Assembly (NCBI GenBank): GCA_902635985.1
Contig: CACPPZ010000003.1
Location: 19,614 to 83,613, forward strand
Length of the DNA stretch: 64,000 nt
Reading direction: 5' to 3'
Source: Paracoccaceae bacterium
Lineage (GTDB): Bacteria > Pseudomonadota > Alphaproteobacteria > Rhodobacterales > Rhodobacteraceae
Positions 52,705 through 61,588 of the stretch are shown here, piece after piece. Position numbers and translations under genes: made by a program. Position 1 is the stretch's first letter. The number at the start of each line of letters is the position of its first letter. Under the pieces are notes generated by a model, which ran no database searches, had not been told where the DNA came from, and saw nothing but the letters and a program-made list of their open reading frames with translations.

Positions 52705-53795
52705 CCAGTGCCTATGATTTAGCAATCGTTGGGGGTGGCATTATGGGATGCAGTACGGCATTACGCCTTGCTGAAAATAATATGAAAACAATTGTTCTGG
52801 ATCAGGGAGATTTAGGACAGGGCGCATCAGGGGTAAATGCGGGAACGCTGTCGCTGCAGATCAAGCGTGTAAAACTTATGCCATATGCCCTAAAGGGCCA
52901 TCGCGAATGGGAAGCCATGGGCGAGGCCGTCGGATTTAAAAAGACGGGTGGTTACACGCTTGCGTTTACGGAGCATGAAGCCGAGCTTTTGCACGAACGG
53001 CAAGCTTTGAAAGCCAACGCTGGCGCGCCGATTAAATTTGTCTCAAATAATGCGCTAAGAGCTGCAGAACAAAACCTCAGTCACAAAATTCTTGCTGCAA
53101 GTTATTGTTCTGAAGACGGTTACGCAAACTCATCACTTACCGGTCAATATTATCGCGTTCGTCTCAAACAAAACGAAGTTGAATATCGCGAGCAATGCTG
53201 TGTGACACTCATTACCAGAAACAACTCTTGTTTTGAATTAATTACTACGTTAGGCAACATCCAAGCAAAACGTCTGCTTCTTTCAGCCGGTGCCTGGCTC
53301 AAACCAATAGCTGCTTATCTGGGTGTTGATCTGCCGGTTCGTGCGCGCATCAATACCGTGTCTGTGACTGAGCGCATGCCGCATCTTTTATCAAGCATCG
53401 TAGGTCACGCAACTGGACTTCTGACCATTAAACAGAAAACCAACGGTACAATTCTCATTGGCGGAGGATGGCAAGGACGAGGAACTCCAGAAGAAGGACG
53501 AGGGAATGTTTCAGCAAACACACTTCTTCCAAATCTGTCCCTTGCACAGCATGTATTGCCTGAGCTTGCTAATGCCCGCGTGACACGCAGTTGGGTGGGT
53601 TTTGAAGCAAATGTACCTGATTTTTATCCACTCGCGGGTGCCTTGCCAGGCATTGATAATGCTTTCGTTTTGGGGTGTGTTAGAGGGGGTTATACAATTG
53701 GCCCATACATCGGTAGACTGATGGGTGATTTTATTCTTGGGCAAGAGCCAGAATTGCCCCTGTTTGATCCAGGACGTGAGTTTAATGAGGTGTGA
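52701..53795 (+). CDS. FAD-dependent catalytic subunit, HcnC/OoxB type (DAO family)
   Basis: Catalytic DAO-fold subunit of 364 residues that would oxidise the C-N bond of an amino or imino acid. N-terminal VGGGIMGCSTALRLAE, QGASGVNAGTLSLQ, a GGGWQGRGTPEEGRG segment and C-terminal GCVRGGYTIGPYIGRLMGD are visible. With the two genes before it, it forms a complete three-part dehydrogenase. The SDR starts two bases after its stop. Confidence 0.88.
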   Translation: MTSAYDLAIVGGGIMGCSTALRLAENNMKTIVLDQGDLGQGASGVNAGTLSLQIKRVKLMPYALKGHREWEAMGEAVGFKKTGGYTLAFTEHEAELLHERQALKANAGAPIKFVSNNALRAAEQNLSHKILAASYCSEDGYANSSLTGQYYRVRLKQNEVEYREQCCVTLITRNNSCFELITTLGNIQAKRLLLSAGAWLKPIAAYLGVDLPVRARINTVSVTERMPHLLSSIVGHATGLLTIKQKTNGTILIGGGWQGRGTPEEGRGNVSANTLLPNLSLAQHVLPELANARVTRSWVGFEANVPDFYPLAGALPGIDNAFVLGCVRGGYTIGPYIGRLMGDFILGQEPELPLFDPGREFNEV

Positions 53796-53797
53796 TT

Positions 53798-54583
53798 ATG
53801 GGTTTTAAATCAGAAGAACATTGCCGGTTAGATGGGAAAGTAGCAATTGTTACCGGTGGAGGGTCTGGTATTGGAAAAGCTACTGCCAAAGTGTTTGCAG
53901 ATGTGGGTGCAAAAGTTGTTGTAACTGGACGTCGTAATGACCCACTAATCAGTGTAGCAAACGAAATAGGTGGCGAGGCACTAGTTTGCGATGTTTCAGA
54001 TCGTGAGCAGGTTCGAGAGATGTTTCGTGAGATTGTCAATATCCATGGAAGGGTGGATGTATTGATGAATAACGCAGGTGGGCCAGGTCCAATTGCTGAG
54101 GTGGTTGATGTGGATATGGACGCATGGGTCGATTGCCTTAATATCAATTTGGTAGGAGCGATGCATTGCCTTCAGGAGGTTGCCAAAGTTATGATTGAGC
54201 AAAAGGCTGGATCAATTATAAATGTGTCATCGCTTATGGGCGTGCAGGGCTATCCCATGCGCTCTGCGTATGTGGCAAGTAAATTTGCTTTGATTGGAGT
54301 AACTGAAACAATGGCAAGAGAGCTTGGGAAATATAATGTTCGCGTAAACGCTTTGTTGCCTGGTGCAGTTTCTGGAAAGAATATGGAGGGTATACTAAAA
54401 CAGCGATCTTTGACTGAAGGTCGTTCTATCGAAGAGATTGAACGCGAGAACTATACTGATATGGCCGCGTTAAAACGTTGGGTCTCTCCCGATGAAGTTG
54501 CAAAGGCGGCTCTATACTTGGCATCTGATCTCAGCTCGGCAATTACAGGCGATAAAATGAAAGTCGACTGTGGTCGTTTTTGA
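53798..54583 (+). CDS. Short-chain dehydrogenase/reductase
   Basis: Classical SDR of 261 residues from the ATG at 53798 (GAGGTG about 7 bases upstream; a GTG two codons earlier is less likely). The cofactor motif is TGGGSGIGKATA (near 18-29), then NNAGGPGP, a catalytic Ser in INVSSLMG and YVASK. The C-terminus SSAITGDKMKVDCGRF is the usual SDR end. It is the last gene of the operon starting at 48043; the substrate is unknown. Confidence 0.9.
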   Translation: MGFKSEEHCRLDGKVAIVTGGGSGIGKATAKVFADVGAKVVVTGRRNDPLISVANEIGGEALVCDVSDREQVREMFREIVNIHGRVDVLMNNAGGPGPIAEVVDVDMDAWVDCLNINLVGAMHCLQEVAKVMIEQKAGSIINVSSLMGVQGYPMRSAYVASKFALIGVTETMARELGKYNVRVNALLPGAVSGKNMEGILKQRSLTEGRSIEEIERENYTDMAALKRWVSPDEVAKAALYLASDLSSAITGDKMKVDCGRF

Positions 54584-54612
54584 TTTCTCTAAGTTTTGGG
54601 CTTATCTACAAT

Positions 54613-54625
54613 ACCGGATTCCGGT
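54613..54625 (+). terminator. Possible weak terminator after the SDR
   Basis: A 5-bp stem ACCGG/CCGGT with a 3-base loop is followed by TTCTGATTTTT. It is short for an intrinsic terminator but correctly placed at the operon end. The remaining 180 bases before purF show no convincing gene. Confidence 0.4.
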
Positions 54626-54815
54626 TTCTGATTTTTCACGATTTAATTGGATTGTGAGGAATTATTTTTCATTTTGAGACTATGTCGTTTTTTCGATGGT
54701 TTTAACTACTATTTTAGCAGATTACTTAGTGATGTTGCTTGTATTTAGTCTGATGACAGGGCTAATGTTAATTTGTTTAAAGGTGTTCTTTTAAACTTAA
54801 ATTGTGAGGGTGATA

Positions 54816-56273
54816 ATGTTTCTTTGGGACGAAGCTGATGATAAATTGCACGAAGAGTGCGGTGTATTTGGTATTTCTGGTCATGAAGAAGCTGCAGCGA
54901 TAACAGCCCTGGGATTGCATGCTTTACAGCATCGGGGTCAAGAAGCGGCTGGTATCGTAAGTTTTGATGGTAAACGGTTCCACTCGGAACGACGTATAGG
55001 CCTTGTAAGCGATCACTTCACAAAAAAGCCAATAATAGAAAGAATGCAAGGTCAAATGGCCATGGGCCATGTAAGATATTCGACAACAGGTGAGCCAGCG
55101 TTGAGAAATGTTCAGCCATTGTTTGCTGATCTCTCCGTAGGCGGATTTGCAATTGCACATAATGGTAATTTGACAAATGCCCTGAAATTAAGAAATGAAT
55201 TGGTCCAGAGTGGAGCTATTTTTCAATCAACATCTGACACAGAAGTACTCCTCCAGCTGATAGCTCGTTCGAAAAGTAATGGAGCAATCAATCGTTTCGT
55301 TGATGCGTTAAGACAAATTGATGGTGCGTATGCATTAGTCGCTTTGACAGATGACAAATTAATAGGTGCCAGAGATCCTCTAGGTATACGTCCACTTATT
55401 TTAGGTAAGCTAGAAAACCAATTTATATTATCTTCTGAAACATGCGCATTAGATATTATCGGAGCAAAGTTTGTTCGAGAGGTGGAGAATGGAGAGGTAG
55501 TCGTGATCTCTGGTGGAAACGTAGAAAGTATAAAGCCGTTCCCTGCAATGAAAAAAAGACCATGTATTTTTGAATATATTTACTTTGCGCGGCCAGATAG
55601 TGTTTTTGGAGAGAAGAGTATTTATGAATGCCGCAAAAACTTTGGTCATGAGCTTGCTGCTGAAGCACCCTGTTCTGCCGATATAGTTGTGCCAGTACCA
55701 GACAGCGGGGTACCAGCTGCCTTAGGTTATGCTGAAGCTGCGGGACTACCTTTCGAATTAGGAATAATTAGAAACCATTACGTGGGCAGGACTTTTATTG
55801 AGCCACAGCAATCAACACGTGATTTTGGTGTCAAACTCAAGCATAACATTAACAGAAATGCGGTAAGTGGTAAAAAAGTTGTGCTAATTGACGACTCGAT
55901 TGTGCGCGGCACGACATCAGTGAAAATAGTGGAATTGATGCGTCAAGCTGGTGCTCGAGAAGTTCATATGAAAATTGCTTCTCCGCCAATTAAATATCCT
56001 GACTTTTATGGTATTGATACTCCGGAAAAGGCACAGTTATTAGCATCACTAAAGTCAGAGAAGGAAATGGCTGCATACATTGGGGCAGATAGTTTATCTT
56101 TTCTTTCAGTCGATGGGCTTTATCGGGCAATGGGACACGAACAAGGCCGTGATGATACCAATCCAGCATTTACCGATCATTGCTTTACTGGAGATTATCC
56201 AACCCCGCTAGAAGATAACAATATAGCTTGGTTATTTGAGACATCACAGCTTTCAGTTCGCAATGAAAATTAA
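54816..56273 (+). CDS. purF: Amidophosphoribosyltransferase
   Basis: First committed enzyme of purine synthesis, making phosphoribosylamine from PRPP and glutamine. The N-terminal nucleophile Cys follows a short propeptide (KLHEE|CGVFG), and the glutaminase domain has HALQHRGQEAAG and GHVRYSTTG. The PRPP-binding loop is VLIDDSIVRGTTS. The ATG at 54816 has GAGGG upstream and gives 485 residues; an in-frame GTG at 54804 is less likely. Of the four Fe-S Cys known in Bacillus PurF only two positions appear to hold Cys here, so a [4Fe-4S] cluster is unlikely. Confidence 0.95.
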   Translation: MFLWDEADDKLHEECGVFGISGHEEAAAITALGLHALQHRGQEAAGIVSFDGKRFHSERRIGLVSDHFTKKPIIERMQGQMAMGHVRYSTTGEPALRNVQPLFADLSVGGFAIAHNGNLTNALKLRNELVQSGAIFQSTSDTEVLLQLIARSKSNGAINRFVDALRQIDGAYALVALTDDKLIGARDPLGIRPLILGKLENQFILSSETCALDIIGAKFVREVENGEVVVISGGNVESIKPFPAMKKRPCIFEYIYFARPDSVFGEKSIYECRKNFGHELAAEAPCSADIVVPVPDSGVPAALGYAEAAGLPFELGIIRNHYVGRTFIEPQQSTRDFGVKLKHNINRNAVSGKKVVLIDDSIVRGTTSVKIVELMRQAGAREVHMKIASPPIKYPDFYGIDTPEKAQLLASLKSEKEMAAYIGADSLSFLSVDGLYRAMGHEQGRDDTNPAFTDHCFTGDYPTPLEDNNIAWLFETSQLSVRNEN

Positions 56274-56414
56274 GTTATCTTTTGAAACTATTTTTAAAGC
56301 ACCATTTATTTTAAGGTTAGTTTTGGTTCTCAAAAGAGGTTGTAGAGTTAGAGCAACGCATCATAAAACCTGTCTGGGGTACGCGGCCTGATCTCAATTG
56401 CTAGATTAGTTTAA

Positions 56415-57092
56415 TTAATGGGTACCGGTAAAATAAAGACCAAATGCTCCGACAAGTATCAGACTACATGCCCAAATCTTATCCAAATTAAACCACGCTT
56501 GTGAAATAAATTTGAGCCCCAGCCAAAAATATACAAGGATTGCCAACAATGCGCCTGCAATTCCCATTGAAACCGTATGTACTAACGATACGCCTAACGC
56601 TGTAAACAAATCATTTGACATTAAATTTTGGGCTGCGAGGTGACCTGAATTTTCTGTGCTCCCGTTATCTTCTGCAATCTGACAAATTCCTAAATAAATC
56701 GGGACCAGCATCAGTGCGGCACCATGTGCTATGGCGGATAAGAATGACCACAAGCCTAATTTCGCTGGATGAATACGAGCTAGATATCTTGGATGTTTTG
56801 AGTTGATTAGCAAATAGATACCCATGCCTATCACGATAAAACTGGCAATTAACCTTATCTCATATTCTCTTTCTACGAGCCAAATCATCAGAGAAAACGG
56901 CAATAAAATTGCAATCATCGCCAACAAGTGTCCAGTAGTTAAGAGTAATAGAGCCTTTGGCATAGCAGCAGCTTTGCGTTCCATGAGCGCAGCCGAAACA
57001 GCAAGTGGCCAACCCATACCAGGATTAAGGCCATGATAGGCACCCGAAAGGATGACGGCCCACCACAGGGCCGCCATTGAAGTAGTTTCCAA
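56415..57092 (-). CDS. Integral membrane protein paired with the methanethiol-oxidase-like gene
   Basis: A 225-residue protein with about six hydrophobic segments. HGLNPGMGWPLAVSAALMERKA near the N-terminus and AIAHGAALMLVP in the middle place His residues at membrane edges, a pattern loosely like metal-permease families. It starts 3 bases after the SBP56-like gene stop, so it is in the same transcript. A role in metal supply or maturation for that oxidase is inference. Confidence 0.7.
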   Translation of the reverse strand: METTSMAALWWAVILSGAYHGLNPGMGWPLAVSAALMERKAAAMPKALLLLTTGHLLAMIAILLPFSLMIWLVEREYEIRLIASFIVIGMGIYLLINSKHPRYLARIHPAKLGLWSFLSAIAHGAALMLVPIYLGICQIAEDNGSTENSGHLAAQNLMSNDLFTALGVSLVHTVSMGIAGALLAILVYFWLGLKFISQAWFNLDKIWACSLILVGAFGLYFTGTH

Positions 57093-57095
57093 TTT

Positions 57096-58502
57096 CTAAA
57101 CTGATGGATAACAGAAGCTATCTGTAGAGCAATCGCCACCCTCTAGTCTAATTTGGTGAGAACGCATGTTCTCAGGAAAATTTACATAAAAATCGGCATC
57201 CAGGGTCAGACCCCCGTTTTCACCAACATTTGCCATGACCATTTGCCCCCCTTCGTGATGGGGATAGAATTGATCGTCCCAGGTCGAGTATAGGGAATTA
57301 GTCCAATAGACACGTTTCCCATCACGGCTGACTTCAACCATCTGTGGTCCATAAACAAAATCTTTACCATTTGGATGTTTTGTTTCTTTGGCAATGCCAC
57401 CCAACTCAACTTTTCCTGCAAGAACAGGGTTGAATGGATCTGAAACGTCATATTGGTGCATTTCTCCGATACCCCAGCATGCAACATAGAGATATTTATC
57501 ATCTAGGCTGAGATCGATATCTGTTACTAACGGTGGTACTGCGGAAAATCCTTTTAGTAGCTCTGGAAGATTTTCAGGGTCTTCGGGTCGTGGATCAATT
57601 GTAATCACTTTCTTCGCTTGCCATTTGCCATCTTCGCCACGCCACCAAGTAAAAATTGCCCCTTGTAAGTTTGTGGTATCCACAACTACGCCGCAGAAGC
57701 CATAAGATTTCGTTGGGTCATGCGCTGGTCTGATTTCAAGAGCCATTTGGTGATTTTCACCTAAGTCGATCGTTTGAATGTTTTTACGTGCCCTCAGATC
57801 CCAAAAGTGAATTGAATGTCCATATTTATTACTTAGTAAGTCTTCCGGTACCACGCCATTTTCGAATTGTGGGGGTAGGCCCCATTCCGAACTTACCATG
57901 TAGTCTTGTGGTAGGTTCCACCAGAAGTCGTAATGTTTATCTTGCTGGCCGCGATCCATCTCATAAATTCCAATTATGTCAAAAGTTTCGCAGTCCATTA
58001 TGAAGATACCGGGAGGCGACTCTGTGCCGTCTTCTCCGGATCCACCAAGTGTGGAGACATAAACGCCCTCTGGGCCACAGTGTATCGTGTGTGGACGTGA
58101 GTAACCGGTTTTTTCAAATAATTCCTCTGGTTCTATGACTTTATGAATTTTTGCCTTAAGTGGATCTTTGACATCAAAGATATAGATGCGACTTGATCTT
58201 ATACCTGGTACAATTAGGTAGCGTCGCTCTAGAAAGGCGTGTCCAGAAAGTGGAGACAACGATGAGGAGCAGGCGTTCCATCCAAAGTGATGAAATTCAT
58301 CTCCAATTGTTGGTACTATTATCTGATGAACGATTTCACCATAGGTTTTAGAATCTTTTCTTAAATCAATTACTGCCAAGCCATCATGATGTGATGTGTC
58401 TTTGCCAAGCATAATTGTAAACGCAAAATTTTCCACCGGTGCCCGCATCGCTAGTATAGGCGATGCATGAAAAGTGGGATCTGGTTTCATTGGTTTATTC
58501 AT
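57096..58502 (-). CDS. mtoX: Selenium-binding protein 56 / methanethiol oxidase family
   Basis: Beta-propeller protein of the SBP56/MtoX family, 468 residues (family 450-470). Bacterial and human members oxidise methanethiol to formaldehyde, sulfide and peroxide and bind copper. Recognised segments are EFHHFGWNACSS, YSRPHTIHCGPEG, YDFWWNLPQDYMVSSEWG and the C-terminal YWTNSLYSTWDDQFYP, with His residues at the expected places. No signal peptide is seen, unlike the periplasmic Hyphomicrobium enzyme. AAGGGAG precedes the ATG. Methanethiol arises from DMSP demethylation in marine bacteria. The name 'selenium-binding' is historical and need not link it to the sel genes nearby. Confidence 0.88.
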   Translation of the reverse strand: MNKPMKPDPTFHASPILAMRAPVENFAFTIMLGKDTSHHDGLAVIDLRKDSKTYGEIVHQIIVPTIGDEFHHFGWNACSSSLSPLSGHAFLERRYLIVPGIRSSRIYIFDVKDPLKAKIHKVIEPEELFEKTGYSRPHTIHCGPEGVYVSTLGGSGEDGTESPPGIFIMDCETFDIIGIYEMDRGQQDKHYDFWWNLPQDYMVSSEWGLPPQFENGVVPEDLLSNKYGHSIHFWDLRARKNIQTIDLGENHQMALEIRPAHDPTKSYGFCGVVVDTTNLQGAIFTWWRGEDGKWQAKKVITIDPRPEDPENLPELLKGFSAVPPLVTDIDLSLDDKYLYVACWGIGEMHQYDVSDPFNPVLAGKVELGGIAKETKHPNGKDFVYGPQMVEVSRDGKRVYWTNSLYSTWDDQFYPHHEGGQMVMANVGENGGLTLDADFYVNFPENMRSHQIRLEGGDCSTDSFCYPSV

Positions 58503-58717
58503 ATTTTTCTCCCTTGTTTCCCCATTAAAAGGGTTATTTACACTGCCGCTGAAATATCCCCTACGTCAGCCAGACTGCATAGTAAGATGGTATTTTTTAC
58601 TTTTAGCCAAATGTTTAAGCTAGATCCCAATCTTCTATATTTGAAGAAGTAACATAAACTTTGATTCTCGCCAAATAGCCAGTCACCAAGGTCTTGAGAA
58701 CCTTACGTCATAACAAA

Positions 58718-59014
58718 TTAGGGCCCTTTAGCAGCTACTGTTCTCACAGTTTTAATAAACCTACTTTCGCTATCAGAGTTTTCTGACTTTCTAAATACCA
58801 AGTATAAATCTATTGGCATTTCGTGTGGTTCAAACGGGACAAAAGCAACGCCGGGTGGAGCGATATTACTCACCCAATTTGGTGCTAATGCAATTTCGAG
58901 ACCTTGGGCCACAAATTGTAAAAGTGTAGACTTGTCGATCAGTTCACACACAATATTTGGTTGGGCGCCAATTTTCCGAAAACTATTCCACAAGACCTCA
59001 TAAAAGATTGGTGG
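58718..59014 (-). pseudogene. LysR-family regulator remnant (C-terminal part of effector domain)
   Basis: The frame reads APPIFYEVLWNSFRKIG and then QFVAQGLEIALAPNWVSN, VAFVPF and a C-terminal FRKSEN segment. These are the last roughly 95 residues of a LysR effector-binding domain. An in-frame TGA lies just upstream, and no DNA-binding domain is found in the 100 bases before the intact LysR gene. It is a degraded copy, not a frameshifted half of the neighbour, since that neighbour is complete. Confidence 0.75.
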
Positions 59015-59111
59015 CGCCTGTCATAGTGCTATGATCTTAAGTAATTCTCTAGAACTTACAGAAATATTTCACAGTTTCGCTTGGCAAGTGAAATTAAACA
59101 TTATCATTATT

Positions 59112-59999
59112 TTATGCGGGTCGATTGAAAGCAGATAAGACCTGTGCAGCAAGCGCCTTCGTATTTTCGTTTGGATTAACTGCAGTGCGAAGCACTATTT
59201 GTGTATAAGGAAGCTTGGGTAGCTCATCATTTATACAAATTGGTTGGTTTGCATTTCGAATGCGGCTGAATGGTAAAGCTGCTACCGCCAAATCTGCGCG
59301 AACGGCTGCAAGCTGTGATTCTGAAACATTCGAAAGATAAGCAATTTGATATGGGATTCCAGCGTATTTCAATGCATCAAGTGCTGCTATTCGCCAGGGG
59401 CATCCAACAGGCGCCACAGCCAAGCGCAATGGGCGCTCCTTGAGGCATTGTCCGTTTTTATGAACTGCCCATGCTAAGGGTTGCTCGAAGAGCAGCCTAT
59501 CTCTTTCCTCAAGAGGCGCGCCGCCGCCAGTGGTTAGAATCGCAATGTCTAATTCACCGTTCGCGAGCATCAGAGCCAGATCCTGAGCATCGCCAGACAC
59601 TATCTCAACGGTCACACGTGCGTGCGCTTGAGAAAATCCGGACAATATCTCTGGCATACGTGTCTCTGAATTTTCGAGACATAGACCTACCCGTACCAGA
59701 CCTTCAATATTTGGGCTTTGCAGTTCGGCAACGGCGGTATCATGGGCTTGGACTATACGATGTGCGTGAGGCATCAAACGCTCTCCCACATCGGACATAC
59801 GCATTGTACCAGCTGCCCTTTGAAAAATAGGTGCGCCGACAAGCTGTTCTAGTTTCTTCATCTGCATTGATACTGCCGCAGATGACCGAGCAACACGCTC
59901 TGATGCTAATTTCACTGAACCCGTGTCGGCAACGGCAATGAACGTTTTCAACAAGTCGATGTCAAATCTCATCGAGTTGGATGTTAAATGTAAGTTCAT
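59112..59999 (-). CDS. LysR-family transcriptional regulator
   Basis: Full-length LysR regulator with an N-terminal helix-turn-helix (DIDLLKTFIAVADTGSVKLASERVARSSAAVSMQMKKLE) and a PBP2-like effector domain. It has 295 residues from 59999; the second ATG at 59972 (MRFDIDLLKTF) is the usual family start and would give 286. It is divergent from selA with 167 bases between. A regulatory link to selA or to the SBP56 gene downstream is possible but not shown. Confidence 0.88.
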   Translation of the reverse strand: MNLHLTSNSMRFDIDLLKTFIAVADTGSVKLASERVARSSAAVSMQMKKLEQLVGAPIFQRAAGTMRMSDVGERLMPHAHRIVQAHDTAVAELQSPNIEGLVRVGLCLENSETRMPEILSGFSQAHARVTVEIVSGDAQDLALMLANGELDIAILTTGGGAPLEERDRLLFEQPLAWAVHKNGQCLKERPLRLAVAPVGCPWRIAALDALKYAGIPYQIAYLSNVSESQLAAVRADLAVAALPFSRIRNANQPICINDELPKLPYTQIVLRTAVNPNENTKALAAQVLSAFNRPA

Positions 60000-60166
60000 T
60001 AGTGTATATTAAGAAATACTGAATATAGCTGTCAACAGATTTTGATTTACTGAATGATAGTTATTGAATTAGTCTTGAAAAAGATTCTTAAATTTCATGC
60101 TTTAGTACTGCTGAAGTAAGGGCTTATGAAACTTATTTCTGGCATTACAGAATATACAAAATAAAA

Positions 60167-61588
60167 TTGAATAGCAGCTTGCTAAATGAAATCGAAATGA
60201 CAATAATCGATACGCCGAAAAAAATTCCATCTGTGAATATTCTTATGAATACTCCATCTGTGCAGAAACTGGTTAGCATGCATGGTGTGGTTTTGGTCAC
60301 GCGATGCGTTCAAAGTGTCTTGATAAATTTACGCCAGAATATATTGGCCGGTGAGTCCACGAATATGGCTGCGCTGGTCCAATCAGTTTTTGAAGAGATA
60401 GAGCGCGTTTTACTTCCATCGATCCGACCAGTTTATAATCTAACCGGTACAGTACTACACACCAACCTCGGCCGGGCCTCTCTGCCTGAGTCTGCAATAC
60501 GGGCAATGGTTAATGTTGCCCGAGGCGCGAGCAATGTAGAATTTGATTTAAAAACAGGCAAACGTGGTGATCGACATAAGCATGCTGAAATTTTGATATG
60601 CCAATTGACTGGGGCAGATGCTGCCCTCGTTGTCAACAATAACGCCGCTGCTGTTTTGCTGACGCTAAACTGCTTAGCGCGTCGCAAGGAGGTTCCTGTT
60701 TCACGCGGTGAGCTGATTGAGATTGGTGGATCTTTCCGAATGCCGGATATCATGGCCCGCGCAGGTTGTAAGCTGGTTGAGGTTGGTACAACCAATCGTA
60801 CGAACGAAGCAGATTTTAAGGCAGCAATTAGTTCTAGGACTGCGTTAATAATGAAGGTTCATACTAGTAACTTTGAGATTAAAGGGTTTACCAAAAGTGT
60901 TCCAGAGAGAGAGCTCTCTAGGATTGCACATAATCACGACTTACCCTTCATTATAGATTTGGGCAGTGGCACGCTTGTTGACCTAGAGTCTTATAACCTC
61001 CCTCATGAAACAACTGTCTCTGATGCATTGAAATCTGGCGCTGATCTGGTGACCTTTAGTGGTGACAAGCTTCTTGGGGGACCACAGTCAGGGATAATTG
61101 CTGGTCGCCGTGATTTGATAGAAAAGATCAAGCGAAGCCCGATGACTCGGGCTATGCGGCCTGACAAAGTTACTTTGGCTGCCCTGCAGGCCGTTCTCTG
61201 CCTGTATACGGACACTAAACGTTTGGCTGAAGAGTTACCGACTTTGCGCCTTCTTACCCGTGACCCTGTCGAAATTGAAAATCTGGCGCATCGTCTGTCA
61301 AAGGTGCTTCAGGAGTACTTAGAGCTGTGTGAAATTACAGTTGAACAAACATATAGCCAGGTGGGCAGCGGAGCATTGCCGGTAGACATGCTGCAAAGCG
61401 CTGCGCTTAAGATAGCACGGCCTGATCTTCGACGTTCCGGCAAAACTCTGGAAAAGCTTGCTCAGTCCTTTCGGACACTACAAATTCCAGTAATTGGCCG
61501 TATTTCTGGTGATGCGCTTTGGTTCGACCTTAGGTGTCTCGAAGACGAAAAGGGCTTTGTTGAAAACTTGCAGGGCTTAAAAGCCTGA
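60167..61588 (+). CDS. selA: L-seryl-tRNA(Sec) selenium transferase
   Basis: PLP enzyme that converts Ser-tRNA(Sec) to Sec-tRNA(Sec) with selenophosphate. The 473-residue protein has LTGTVLHTNLGRASLP, VVNNNAAAVLLTLNCLA (PLP phosphate region), the PLP Lys in TFSGDKLLGGPQSG and RPDKVTLAALQAVL. The start is uncertain: TTG at 60167 or ATG at 60197, neither with a clear ribosome site. It overlaps selB by one base (TGATG), so the two are coupled. Confidence 0.95.
   Translation: MNSSLLNEIEMTIIDTPKKIPSVNILMNTPSVQKLVSMHGVVLVTRCVQSVLINLRQNILAGESTNMAALVQSVFEEIERVLLPSIRPVYNLTGTVLHTNLGRASLPESAIRAMVNVARGASNVEFDLKTGKRGDRHKHAEILICQLTGADAALVVNNNAAAVLLTLNCLARRKEVPVSRGELIEIGGSFRMPDIMARAGCKLVEVGTTNRTNEADFKAAISSRTALIMKVHTSNFEIKGFTKSVPERELSRIAHNHDLPFIIDLGSGTLVDLESYNLPHETTVSDALKSGADLVTFSGDKLLGGPQSGIIAGRRDLIEKIKRSPMTRAMRPDKVTLAALQAVLCLYTDTKRLAEELPTLRLLTRDPVEIENLAHRLSKVLQEYLELCEITVEQTYSQVGSGALPVDMLQSAALKIARPDLRRSGKTLEKLAQSFRTLQIPVIGRISGDALWFDLRCLEDEKGFVENLQGLKA

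Noticed and set aside
54696-54794. A 32-residue hydrophobic frame upstream of purF
   Set aside because: Possible membrane peptide or CvpA relic, but too short, with no ribosome site; chance in AT-rich DNA is likely.
57096-58502. Link between the 'selenium-binding protein' and the adjacent selenocysteine genes
   Set aside because: The family name is historical; the protein is a methanethiol-oxidase type and contains no in-frame UGA.
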